Positions 1-4,979 of a DNA stretch of 6,892 nucleotides are shown piece by piece. The DNA is from Desulfobacteraceae bacterium (GTDB lineage: Bacteria > Desulfobacterota > Desulfobacteria > Desulfobacterales > UBA11574), in the NCBI GenBank assembly GCA_030671225.1, contig DAOVAE010000063.1:1-6892 (forward strand). Direction: 5' to 3'. The notes beneath the pieces are model-generated. The model worked only from the letters and a program-made list of their open reading frames with translations. It made no database searches and was not told the DNA's origin. Each line of letters opens with the position of its first letter. Position 1 is the first letter of the stretch. Made by a program: the position numbers and the translations under genes.

Positions 1-1
1 G

Positions 2-301
2 GATATTGAAGTGGAAACTTTTGACGGGCTTCTTGTGGGTTATGCAGCAAAGCGGAAATCTATTGCCATACTGCGTGGGATGCGCGCTGTATCTGATTTT
101 GAATATGAGTTTCAACTGGCGCTGATGAACCGCAAGTTAAACAAAGAAGTTCAGACCGTTTTTCTTATGACCGGCTTGCGATGGATCTTTACCAGTTCAT
201 CAATAATAAAGGAAGCAGCACGGTTTGGCGGTGACATTACAGGTATGGTGCCGCCTATTGTCAACGAGAAATTAAAGGCAAAGTTCAAACGTACTTCATA
301 A
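2..301 (+). CDS. coaD: Pantetheine-phosphate adenylyltransferase, C-terminal part (5' end outside window)
   Basis: CoaD transfers AMP from ATP to 4'-phosphopantetheine, giving dephospho-CoA in the cytoplasmic CoA pathway. The open frame continues from the window edge and ends at the TAA at 299-301, so 99 residues are visible of the roughly 160 usual for bacterial CoaD. The N-terminal part with the nucleotidyltransferase (T/H)xGH motif lies outside. What remains is characteristic: FDGLL, the substrate-binding RGMRAVSDFEYE block, ALMNRKLN, TVFLM, and the late SSSIIKE motif followed by GGDITGMVP. The GTG at 11 is internal and is not proposed as a start, because the reading frame matches the family upstream of it. 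The gene ends 6 nt before a convergent DUF4389 gene. No frameshift or missing motif is seen in the visible part. Identification is firm. Confidence 0.95.
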   Translation, partial: DIEVETFDGLLVGYAAKRKSIAILRGMRAVSDFEYEFQLALMNRKLNKEVQTVFLMTGLRWIFTSSSIIKEAARFGGDITGMVPPIVNEKLKAKFKRTS

Positions 302-307
302 ATAACA

Positions 308-607
308 TCACTCAAAAAAAACTTCCCTGTCCGGCAACTCGATCTCCTTTGGGAAATTATCAAAGGGAAAGGGTTTTTCATTTTCATTCAAAGTAGCATA
401 CCGGAGAACCCTGTACGCATAAACAGACACCTTGTTTGAAAAATTTCTGATTGGATTATTGTAAGTTTTTGAAATAAGCAAGTAACCATATTGAAATATA
501 ACAGAAACCTGAATGATAATTTTGATAATCTCAAATACAATAAGAAAAAGTATGGTATAAAGTAAACGGATTGCAATCTTTTTACGTGAAAATGCCTTGG
601 AATTCAT
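308..607 (-). CDS. DUF4389 family small membrane protein
   Basis: A 99-residue protein of unknown function. Residues about 10-46 are strongly hydrophobic (IRLLYTILFLIVFEIIKIII, then VSVIFQYGYLLI) and form one long or two closely spaced membrane segments after a basic N-terminus (KAFSRKK). The soluble tail carries NKVSVYAYRVLRYATLNENEKPFPF. An amphipathic 'Y..R.LRY.T.N.E..PFPF' block after the hydrophobic segment is what I associate with DUF4389 (seen in Proteobacteria, function unknown). The ATG start has a perfect AGGAGG-type ribosome site a few bases upstream (608-620 read on the minus strand). It follows the P-loop gene by 43 nt and is the last gene of the leftward series. It is very AT-rich: the row 421-480 has 16 G+C of 60. 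Family assignment is from memory of the motif. Confidence 0.75.
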   Translation of the reverse strand: MNSKAFSRKKIAIRLLYTILFLIVFEIIKIIIQVSVIFQYGYLLISKTYNNPIRNFSNKVSVYAYRVLRYATLNENEKPFPFDNFPKEIELPDREVFFE

Positions 608-650
608 TCATCCTCCTCTCTAAATGGGCACCAAAAAGTTTTATCAGGAT

Positions 651-1196
651 TTAAAATGTCGGGCACGACATTTTGATGATTCTGTCACAGATTTTCATCA
701 AATCTTCCGTCAGTTTTTTTTCTCGTTGAGTGAGTTCGGAATCAGCGAATGTATTGCCGTAATAGGCGTTGACGATCTGTGTCGAAGCGGTGTCGAGGAT
801 CTCTACAAATCGCTTAAAATCACCGGCCTGAAGGTAAAGGGTCGCGTCGTTGACAAACAGTATCGTTCTTTTTTGCTGATGTAATTTTACGAAGAGTTTT
901 TCAATGGCTGTTGAATTATTTTCGGCCAGCTGCCGGATATGGTTTTCGTTTCTGCCTGTAAGACGGGGCGCTGAGATGGATGTCGTTAAATAGACAAGCG
1001 ATTCATCCAAAGGCGGTTCCATTTTCCCGCCGACACCCCGTACGGAATCCGGAGCAAGGTCGAGTACTGCGATATTTTTCCCATATCCTGCCCTTAAGAA
1101 ACGTTGCAGTATCTTCAGTGTTCGGTCGGTCTTACCGGAGTTGACGTCCCCTGCGATGAGGGTTCGCCGGTCTATATATTCTTCGATGGCGTCCAT
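651..1196 (-). CDS. Hypothetical P-loop NTPase, 181 aa
   Basis: I do not recognise a named family. The protein has a clear Walker A motif at residues 16-23 (GDVNSGKT) right after a short beta strand (RTLIA), so nucleotide binding is likely. A hydrophobic strand ending in Asp (TILFVND, 111-117) is a candidate Walker B. Between them lies AVLDLAPDSVRGVGGKM (43-59), which could be the second strand plus a switch-like loop. The C-terminal third is mostly charged helix (TQREKKLTEDLMKICDRIIKM). No membrane segment or signal peptide is seen. The arrangement resembles a minimal single-domain ATPase/GTPase of the kinase-GTPase type rather than an ABC or AAA+ protein, but that is inference. The start is the ATG at 1196 with AGGGA just upstream on the minus strand. 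It lies 108 nt after the DUF2284 gene and 43 nt before the DUF4389 gene, probably co-transcribed with the latter. Confidence 0.8.
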   Translation of the reverse strand: MDAIEEYIDRRTLIAGDVNSGKTDRTLKILQRFLRAGYGKNIAVLDLAPDSVRGVGGKMEPPLDESLVYLTTSISAPRLTGRNENHIRQLAENNSTAIEKLFVKLHQQKRTILFVNDATLYLQAGDFKRFVEILDTASTQIVNAYYGNTFADSELTQREKKLTEDLMKICDRIIKMSCPTF

Positions 1197-1304
1197 TATT
1201 CCCTATAAGCCGTTTCAAAACTTCCGATGAGTGTTTTTTGAGTCATTTGAAATGAATCTCGCGCTTCTTTGCACCCGGAGTGAATATTTTATTGGACATG
1301 GTTT

Positions 1305-1904
1305 TCAAACCACCAGCACCAGACCGATCAGGCTGGCGCATGGAACGGCGTCTTGTTCGGATTCATGTCCGATGGGAACAAGCTCCCATCCAACCCGGCG
1401 TGCTATAGTGAAGACATCGAAACCGCATGCTTCCATGGCCGGCCGGGCTTGGAGGGGATGGGCGCAGTCCCGGCCTTTCAGAACGGAACAAGCCGTATGG
1501 GGCAGACACAGGGAACACTCGCCGGCCGCAAATCCAATGGCCAGGGGAAACCCCATGTAAAATGCACGGCCTTCCAGTTTGGCGACAATTTCTTTATGTT
1601 TGAGTTCGGTGGCAACATGCTGTTTGCGCCATTGGTCCCCCACGAAATTTTCAACCTTGGCATCCAGTTGCAGTAAAATTCCGTGCTGGAATTCCGATAC
1701 AATCCGTTCCGTAACGTCCGGAGTCAAAGGATTGTGCGGCGGACACATGATACTGCTGCCATAAAACTTGCATGCCGGAATAAAGCACTTGGCCCAAGCG
1801 GTGGTCCGAATCACCAGGTCCGGTGTCGGTATAATCACAGCCCGATCGGCCCCCAGGGTTTCGGCAAATCGTCTCAGTTCTTCCAGTTTTTCCATATTGT
1901 TCAT
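1305..1904 (-). CDS. DUF2284 cysteine-rich predicted metal-binding protein
   Basis: A 199-residue protein matching the DUF2284 (predicted metal-binding) pattern. An N-terminal cysteine set (C40, C45, C54 in CxxxxC and SSIMCPPH) is followed by a second cluster, C130, C133, C139 and C147, within GECSLC...TAC...GRDC. After that comes the family-typical ARPAMEACGFDVF block with C160. The spacing suggests an iron-sulfur or other metal site. The biochemical role is unknown in the family, and I do not infer one. There is no signal peptide or membrane span, so it is cytoplasmic. The ATG at 1904 has a good site (AGAGGA, about 6 nt upstream on the minus strand); a second Met three codons later is less well placed. 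It lies 101 nt behind the Nramp-like gene on the same strand, so co-transcription is possible but not shown. Confidence 0.85.
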   Translation of the reverse strand: MNNMEKLEELRRFAETLGADRAVIIPTPDLVIRTTAWAKCFIPACKFYGSSIMCPPHNPLTPDVTERIVSEFQHGILLQLDAKVENFVGDQWRKQHVATELKHKEIVAKLEGRAFYMGFPLAIGFAAGECSLCLPHTACSVLKGRDCAHPLQARPAMEACGFDVFTIARRVGWELVPIGHESEQDAVPCASLIGLVLVV

Positions 1905-2005
1905 GGAGATTCCTCTCTGAGCTCAAACCGTTCAGATCGTTTTCCTTGGCTGCGCAAAAATTTGTTTTAACATTTTTCTTTGATGTTCTTCATGAAAAAT
2001 TCGGC

Positions 2006-3253
2006 TTATCCGGACCAGATTCCGGTTTTGGCCAGGATGAAGCGCACAGCCAGCAATGTTGTGATCAACAGGGCCGCGCCGCCGATGAGATTGAGCAGCC
2101 ATCCGTTGTAATGCTCTTTGGCCCAGTCTTTCTGGTTGAGCAAAAAAAGCAGAATAAAGACTACCGGGGGCGTACCGCAGAGACCCAGGGCCAGCATGAC
2201 CACCAGCAACATCAAGAAACTGCCCTTTACCAACGGTCCCACAAGGCTAATCAGACATCCCAAAAAAACAACCACTTTGAACCGGGTATCGCGGACGCTG
2301 ATCGTCCATTTCATTTTGTCGGCAATGAAATAACCGGCAGCCAGATAGGTCGGCATGATCGTGGAGAATACGGCAGCCCAAAAACCAGCCAGAAAAATAC
2401 CATGGGCATAACCGCCCAACACCGGTTTAAGTGGTCGGGCCAGATCAAAGGCTGTTTTGACTTCGATTCCCTGGGGATGCAGAATCGAAGCCGCTGCCAC
2501 AAATATGGTGACACTGTAAATACCGAAGGCTAAGAACATGGACAGAAAGGTGTCCGTCCAAGCAAGACCCATATCGTCCGGTCCCCAGTTTCGGGCGTTT
2601 ACGTTATAGGTATGCATGGCGATGATGGTAATGTGAACGGCACCGCCCATAATTCCCGCCATCATCAGTGCATCTTGCGAACCAGCGGTAAACATGGGGA
2701 CAAGCCCTCTGGCCATCCCGCTCAGGTCCGGCTTTATCATGATCACGGTGACAATAAAGCAGCCCACAACAATGGACACCAGGGTCTTGCAGACTCTTTC
2801 CACCCAACGGTACCCTCCCATGCCGACCAGGATAAAAATCAGGACAACATAGATCAGAGACCACCAGGGCGTGAACACCCCCGTGACAAGACCGGTGGTG
2901 GCCACAAGGGCCTTCATCAGCACCGCGGCCGCCAGCCAGGTCGCTAAAAGCGCATCGATCATCAAGATCCAGGCCCATACGTTGCCCCAGCGCTCCTCCA
3001 CCAGGGCGATAATCCCTTTTCCACCGATCAGCCCTACTTTGGCTGCCATGAATTGCACCACAAAGGCTAAAAGAGCGCTTAAAACCACGACCCATAATAA
3101 CTGGTACCCGTAATGGGCGCCGGCTATGGATACACTGGCCATAGTGGCCGGCCCACAGGCCACCGCGCTGACAACCCAAGCAGGCCCCATCTGACGGAAG
3201 AACCGGCCAAAGAAGGAGGGTTTACGGTGATCTGAGTTGCTTATGGATTGCAT
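2006..3253 (-). CDS. Nramp-family (LeuT-fold) transporter with altered metal-binding motifs
   Basis: A 415-residue, 11-12-span inner-membrane protein of the Nramp/MntH family. The region around transmembrane helix 1 aligns closely to E. coli MntH as I remember it: QMGPAWVVSA matches the start, and GAHYGYQLLWVVV matches GASFGYQLLWVVV. Length is normal for the family. The key residues differ. Where MntH has the metal-coordinating DPGN of helix 1, this protein has GPAT (residues 34-37). Where helix 6 normally carries MPH, it has HIT (207-209, within GGAVHITI). Asp, Asn and Met ligands are therefore absent, and it may not carry Mn2+ or Fe2+ in the standard way. Other landmarks are GGKG (77-80) and ACGPATMAS (32-40). 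The ATG has GAGG 7 nt upstream. It starts 34 nt after thiD stops, so it is probably in the same, TPP-responsive transcript. Family is secure; substrate is unknown. Confidence 0.88.
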   Translation of the reverse strand: MQSISNSDHRKPSFFGRFFRQMGPAWVVSAVACGPATMASVSIAGAHYGYQLLWVVVLSALLAFVVQFMAAKVGLIGGKGIIALVEERWGNVWAWILMIDALLATWLAAAVLMKALVATTGLVTGVFTPWWSLIYVVLIFILVGMGGYRWVERVCKTLVSIVVGCFIVTVIMIKPDLSGMARGLVPMFTAGSQDALMMAGIMGGAVHITIIAMHTYNVNARNWGPDDMGLAWTDTFLSMFLAFGIYSVTIFVAAASILHPQGIEVKTAFDLARPLKPVLGGYAHGIFLAGFWAAVFSTIMPTYLAAGYFIADKMKWTISVRDTRFKVVVFLGCLISLVGPLVKGSFLMLLVVMLALGLCGTPPVVFILLFLLNQKDWAKEHYNGWLLNLIGGAALLITTLLAVRFILAKTGIWSG

Positions 3254-3287
3254 GTGGAAACCTCTTTTAAAAAAACTCGGTTAACGC

Positions 3288-4097
3288 TCATTCAGTGTTT
3301 AATCCGGCTCTATCATATAAATCAAAAAAATGATGTGTCGGGCCATGGCCTTGTCCAATGGATAAAGCATGTTCGATGGCACCGGTGATGTAGACCTTGG
3401 CAAGGGTTACGGCTTCGAAAAAACTTTTGCCCAACGCGATATTGGCTGCGATTGCTGAAGAAAATGTACAGCCGGTGCCGTGAGTATTTTTAGTTTTCAA
3501 CCAACGGCTCTGCAGTTTTTTAAATTCCTGCCCATCATAAAGGATGTCCGTGGCCCGGCCTTCTCCCAGGTGTCCCCCCTTGACCACTACTTTTTTTGCT
3601 CCCAGCTTCAAGATGTCTTGTGCCGCATTTTTCATTTCGTCCACATTATTGATTTTTTTGCCGATGAGCGCTTCGGCTTCAAAAATATTAGGTGTAATGA
3701 CCTCCGACAATGGAAACAAATTGTCAATCAGAGCGTCTTGGGCATCCTTATTCAACAACCGATATCCGCTTTTGGAGATCATCACCGGATCGAGCACCAC
3801 AGGAGGCGGTTTAACTGCCTTCAGCGCTTTTGCGATTGCCTGGATCAGTTCAATACTGGAAACCATTCCTATTTTTACGGAATGGATCCTGGCATCATCA
3901 AACAGACAAGTAATCTGATCATGCACTATCCGGGGTTCCATCTCCTGAATGTCATATACTTTTTGAGTGTTTTGGACAGTAACAGCAGTAACGGCACTCA
4001 TGCCAAAAACGCCGAGTGCCTGGAATGTCTTTAAATCGGCCTGGATTCCGGCACCGCCTGATGAATCCGAACCTGCAATGGTAAGGGCTACTTTCAT
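3288..4097 (-). CDS. thiD: Hydroxymethylpyrimidine/phosphomethylpyrimidine kinase
   Basis: ThiD phosphorylates HMP to HMP-P and then HMP-PP, the pyrimidine half of thiamine. The 269-residue protein has normal ThiD length and the ribokinase-fold landmarks: N-terminal [22 protein letters not shown] (4-25), TAVTVQNT (37-44), the [13 protein letters not shown] stretch (99-111), ITPNIFEAE (134-142), VVKGGH (171-176) and the C-terminal anion-hole motif [13 protein letters not shown] (205-217). I chose the ATG at 4097 because it has a GGGAG site about 7 nt upstream and begins exactly where the family does. The frame stays open 36 codons further to a GTG at 4205, but those residues match nothing and have no ribosome site. 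A TPP riboswitch lies about 290 nt upstream on the same strand. It is followed after 34 nt by the Nramp-like gene. No HMP-synthase (thiC) or thiazole genes are in the window. Confidence 0.96.
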   Translation of the reverse strand: MKVALTIAGSDSSGGAGIQADLKTFQALGVFGMSAVTAVTVQNTQKVYDIQEMEPRIVHDQITCLFDDARIHSVKIGMVSSIELIQAIAKALKAVKPPPVVLDPVMISKSGYRLLNKDAQDALIDNLFPLSEVITPNIFEAEALIGKKINNVDEMKNAAQDILKLGAKKVVVKGGHLGEGRATDILYDGQEFKKLQSRWLKTKNTHGTGCTFSSAIAANIALGKSFFEAVTLAKVYITGAIEHALSIGQGHGPTHHFFDLYDRAGLNTE

Positions 4098-4388
4098 GGA
4101 AAAACTCCCTACCCGGATAAACCGGAGCAAAATTACCAAGAAAACACGAAAATACCCTGCACGATCTGCCGGAACTACCCCAGAGGAATATTTGAAGGAT
4201 TCCACAGGGCAGGTGGGGCAGGCGAAGACACGAAAAACATAATCGTATTTCGTGCTTTCGTGATTATCTTCAAATTTTCTGTCAAGAAATATGCAAATAT
4301 CTCAATTAAACGCTTAATTTAAACTATCGATAAGGGAAGTGAAGAACGATGGAAAGAATGTTGAAAAAAATCGTGATGTAAATGTTCT
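4098..4388 (-). other. Long untranslated leader between the thiD riboswitch and thiD
   Basis: These 291 nt hold no supportable gene. On the minus strand the part next to the riboswitch (4261-4388) is AT-rich and contains only weak hairpins. The middle holds a 13-bp imperfect inverted repeat (4223-4260). The part next to thiD (about 4155-4220) can fold into an imperfect GC-rich hairpin around GGAAT/ATTCC. None of these is followed by a convincing U tract. The thiD ribosome site (GGGAG) is at the far end, too distant to be masked directly by the aptamer. Confidence 0.6.
4145..4262. repeat. Cluster of CACGAAA heptamers, partly as inverted repeat
   Basis: The heptamer CACGAAA occurs at 4145-4151 and 4229-4235 on the + strand, and as its complement TTTCGTG at 4248-4254 and 4256-4262. 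The last three form an imperfect inverted repeat, 4223-4235 against 4248-4260: 13 paired positions with one mismatch and one wobble, loop of 12 nt. Similar 'ACGAAGACACGAA' units are scattered between genes in many environmental bacterial genomes, as I recall. Whether this is such a dispersed repeat needs a genome-wide count. Confidence 0.55.
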
Positions 4389-4473
4389 CCGATTTCCCTA
4401 CGACAGTACTAACTGTATCAGGTTCAAAGGGTATGCTCTCAGTTCTGTATTAAAGTCAGAACACCCCATCCGG
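4389..4473 (-). ncRNA. TPP riboswitch (THI element) upstream of thiD
   Basis: Read on the minus strand the element has all the conserved TPP-aptamer blocks in order: GGGGTG (P2, 5' side), a P3 stem GTTCTG/CAGAAC, CTGAGA, ACCCTTTGAACCTGAT, a P5 stem ACAGT/ACTGT, and CGTAGGGAA. P1 can form between CCGGAT (4468-4473) and AATCGG (4389-4394) with one mismatch and one wobble. The P5 arm differs in sequence from the usual CTGG/CCAG but keeps its pairing, which supports a working RNA. It should sense thiamine pyrophosphate and lower expression of thiD, and probably of the genes behind it. The mechanism is unclear because thiD begins about 290 nt downstream. Confidence 0.94.
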
Positions 4474-4487
4474 AATTATCGGGGACC

Positions 4488-4516
4488 TTTTTAGCAGTCT
4501 GAAAAAAAAATAGCAA
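4488..4516 (-). promoter_or_regulatory. Candidate sigma70 promoter for the thiD transcript (proximal)
   Basis: On the minus strand, TTGCTA (4511-4516) and TAAAAA (4488-4493) are 17 nt apart, each matching 4 of 6 consensus positions. The spacer contains a run of nine T. Transcription would start near 4481, just before the aptamer's P1 stem at 4473. The same tight promoter-aptamer layout is seen on the rightward side. A competing, more distant candidate is listed separately. Confidence 0.35.
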
Positions 4517-4576
4517 GCTTTTTATCAACAGACCTGCAGGCAAGTCTGAAAACTAACAATATCAATTAACCAATCA

Positions 4577-4606
4577 ATATTACACCTCAATTGAGGTTAT
4601 AGTAAA
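4577..4606 (-). promoter_or_regulatory. Alternative leftward promoter with palindromic operator-like spacer
   Basis: On the minus strand, TTTACT (4601-4606) and TAATAT (4577-4582) are 18 nt apart, each 4 of 6 to consensus. The spacer holds a perfect 14-bp palindrome, ACCTCAATTGAGGT (4584-4597), the classic place for a repressor site. It would give a leader of about 100 nt ahead of the riboswitch. Evidence is pattern only. Confidence 0.3.
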
Positions 4607-4703
4607 TTATTCTGATGATTTGTATAGGAGAGAGCTCGGCTTACTTAAAAAAATATACATGAAAATTCCAAATGCTTTTCTCTGGATGCCGATTGTTTTG
4701 TGC

Positions 4704-4732
4704 TTGACACACATGTGCCGATACACTATTAT
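4704..4732 (+). promoter_or_regulatory. Sigma70 promoter of the thiE-thiL operon
   Basis: A perfect -35 box TTGACA (4704-4709) and a TATTAT -10 box (4727-4732) are separated by 17 nt. Predicted transcription start is about 4739-4741, roughly 10 nt before the TPP aptamer, so the riboswitch forms the first structure of the transcript. This is the strongest promoter visible in the window. Confidence 0.8.
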
Positions 4733-4749
4733 TTTCGTAAATTGTACAT

Positions 4750-4826
4750 TCGTTAGGGGTGGCTTCATCAGCCTGAGATCACACCCTTTGAACCTGATCT
4801 GGGTAGTTCCAGCGTAGGGAAATTGC
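4750..4826 (+). ncRNA. TPP riboswitch (THI element) upstream of thiE
   Basis: The conserved aptamer blocks appear in order: GGGGTG (P2, 5' side), a short P3 (GGC/GCC around TTCATCA), CTGAGATCACACCC, TTTGAACCTGATCTGG, a P5 loop closed by CTGG/CCAG, and GCGTAGGGAAAT. P1 looks weak, with only about three contiguous pairs next to P2. A terminator hairpin begins 26 nt after the element. TPP binding should favour termination and so switch off the leader ORF, thiE, thiL and the ABC gene together. Confidence 0.95.
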
Positions 4827-4851
4827 AGCATATTTTTTATAATTCAATATC

Positions 4852-4885
4852 AAAGCCGTTTCCCAATGGAAGCGGCTTTTTTTTT
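4852..4885 (+). terminator. Intrinsic terminator, expression platform of the thiE riboswitch
   Basis: A 12-bp stem, AAAGCCGTTTCC against GGAAGCGGCTTT with one wobble pair, has a 4-nt loop and is followed by a run of T through 4885. It lies between the aptamer and the first ribosome site, so it is a conditional attenuator rather than an operon end. Its 5' arm can alternatively pair with GGGAAAT at the 3' end of the aptamer, giving a simple antiterminator. Confidence 0.92.
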
Positions 4886-4907
4886 GGGGAGGGCAAGGAG
4901 TACTAAT

Positions 4908-4979
4908 ATGGAGAGCTTATCGAAAAAGGTTGCCATAAATCTGGCAGCTGTAAAATCCAGGAAAGTTAAACTGAAATGA
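4908..4979 (+). CDS. 23-residue leader ORF overlapping thiE (putative)
   Basis: This ORF is too short for ordinary gene callers. It encodes a 23-residue, strongly basic peptide beginning MESLSKKVAINLAAVKSRK, with no recognised relatives. It has an optimal ribosome site, AAGGAG at 4895-4900 with a 7-nt spacer. Its TGA overlaps the thiE ATG as ATGA (4976-4979). thiE itself has only a distant AGGA 13 nt upstream, and an in-frame TAA at 4967-4969 rules out a longer thiE. The simplest reading is that ribosomes load at the leader ORF and re-initiate at thiE, making it a translational-coupling device. Whether the peptide has its own function cannot be told. Conservation of the residues in relatives would argue for a function; conservation of the overlap only would argue for coupling. 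Confidence 0.55.
   Translation: MESLSKKVAINLAAVKSRKVKLK

Noticed and set aside
624..884. 86-residue + strand open frame
   Set aside because: It is a shadow of the P-loop gene on the opposite strand, which has a Walker A motif and a ribosome site.
1969..1999. 7-bp inverted repeat ATTTTTC/GAAAAAT after the Nramp-like gene
   Set aside because: An A-T-only stem apart from one pair, with a 15-nt loop and no following U tract, is too weak to call a terminator.
1946..2533. 195-residue + strand open frame
   Set aside because: It is antisense to the Nramp-like gene, with a low-complexity Gln/His-rich composition typical of a shadow frame.
4098..4205. 36-codon N-terminal extension of thiD from a GTG at 4205
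   Set aside because: The extra residues resemble nothing in ThiD, there is no ribosome site at 4205, and the ATG at 4097 has GGGAG at good spacing and starts where the family starts.
4274..4300. TTGACA on the - strand as -35 box of a second thiD promoter
   Set aside because: The hexamer is perfect, but no -10-like sequence occurs at 16-18 nt; the nearest (GATAAT) is only 11 nt away.
4364..4396. Possible terminator behind the thiD aptamer (AAATCG with CGATTTTTTT)
   Set aside because: Only a 6-bp, mostly A-U stem with a 17-nt loop, and it would compete with P1 in the wrong direction for TPP repression. Mentioned under findings but not called.
4502..4548. Terminator-like hairpin and T9 run on the - strand ahead of the thiD aptamer
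   Set aside because: CAGAC/GTCTG gives a 5-bp stem 17 or more nt away from the T run, and the hairpin nearest the T run has a 2-nt loop. The T run fits better as a promoter spacer.
4620..4817. 65-residue open frame on the + strand
   Set aside because: It runs through the promoter and most of the TPP aptamer, whose conservation explains the sequence. It has no usable ribosome site and no recognisable protein features.
4607..4831. 74-residue open frame on the - strand
   Set aside because: It lies antisense to the thiE riboswitch and promoter and shows no family features.
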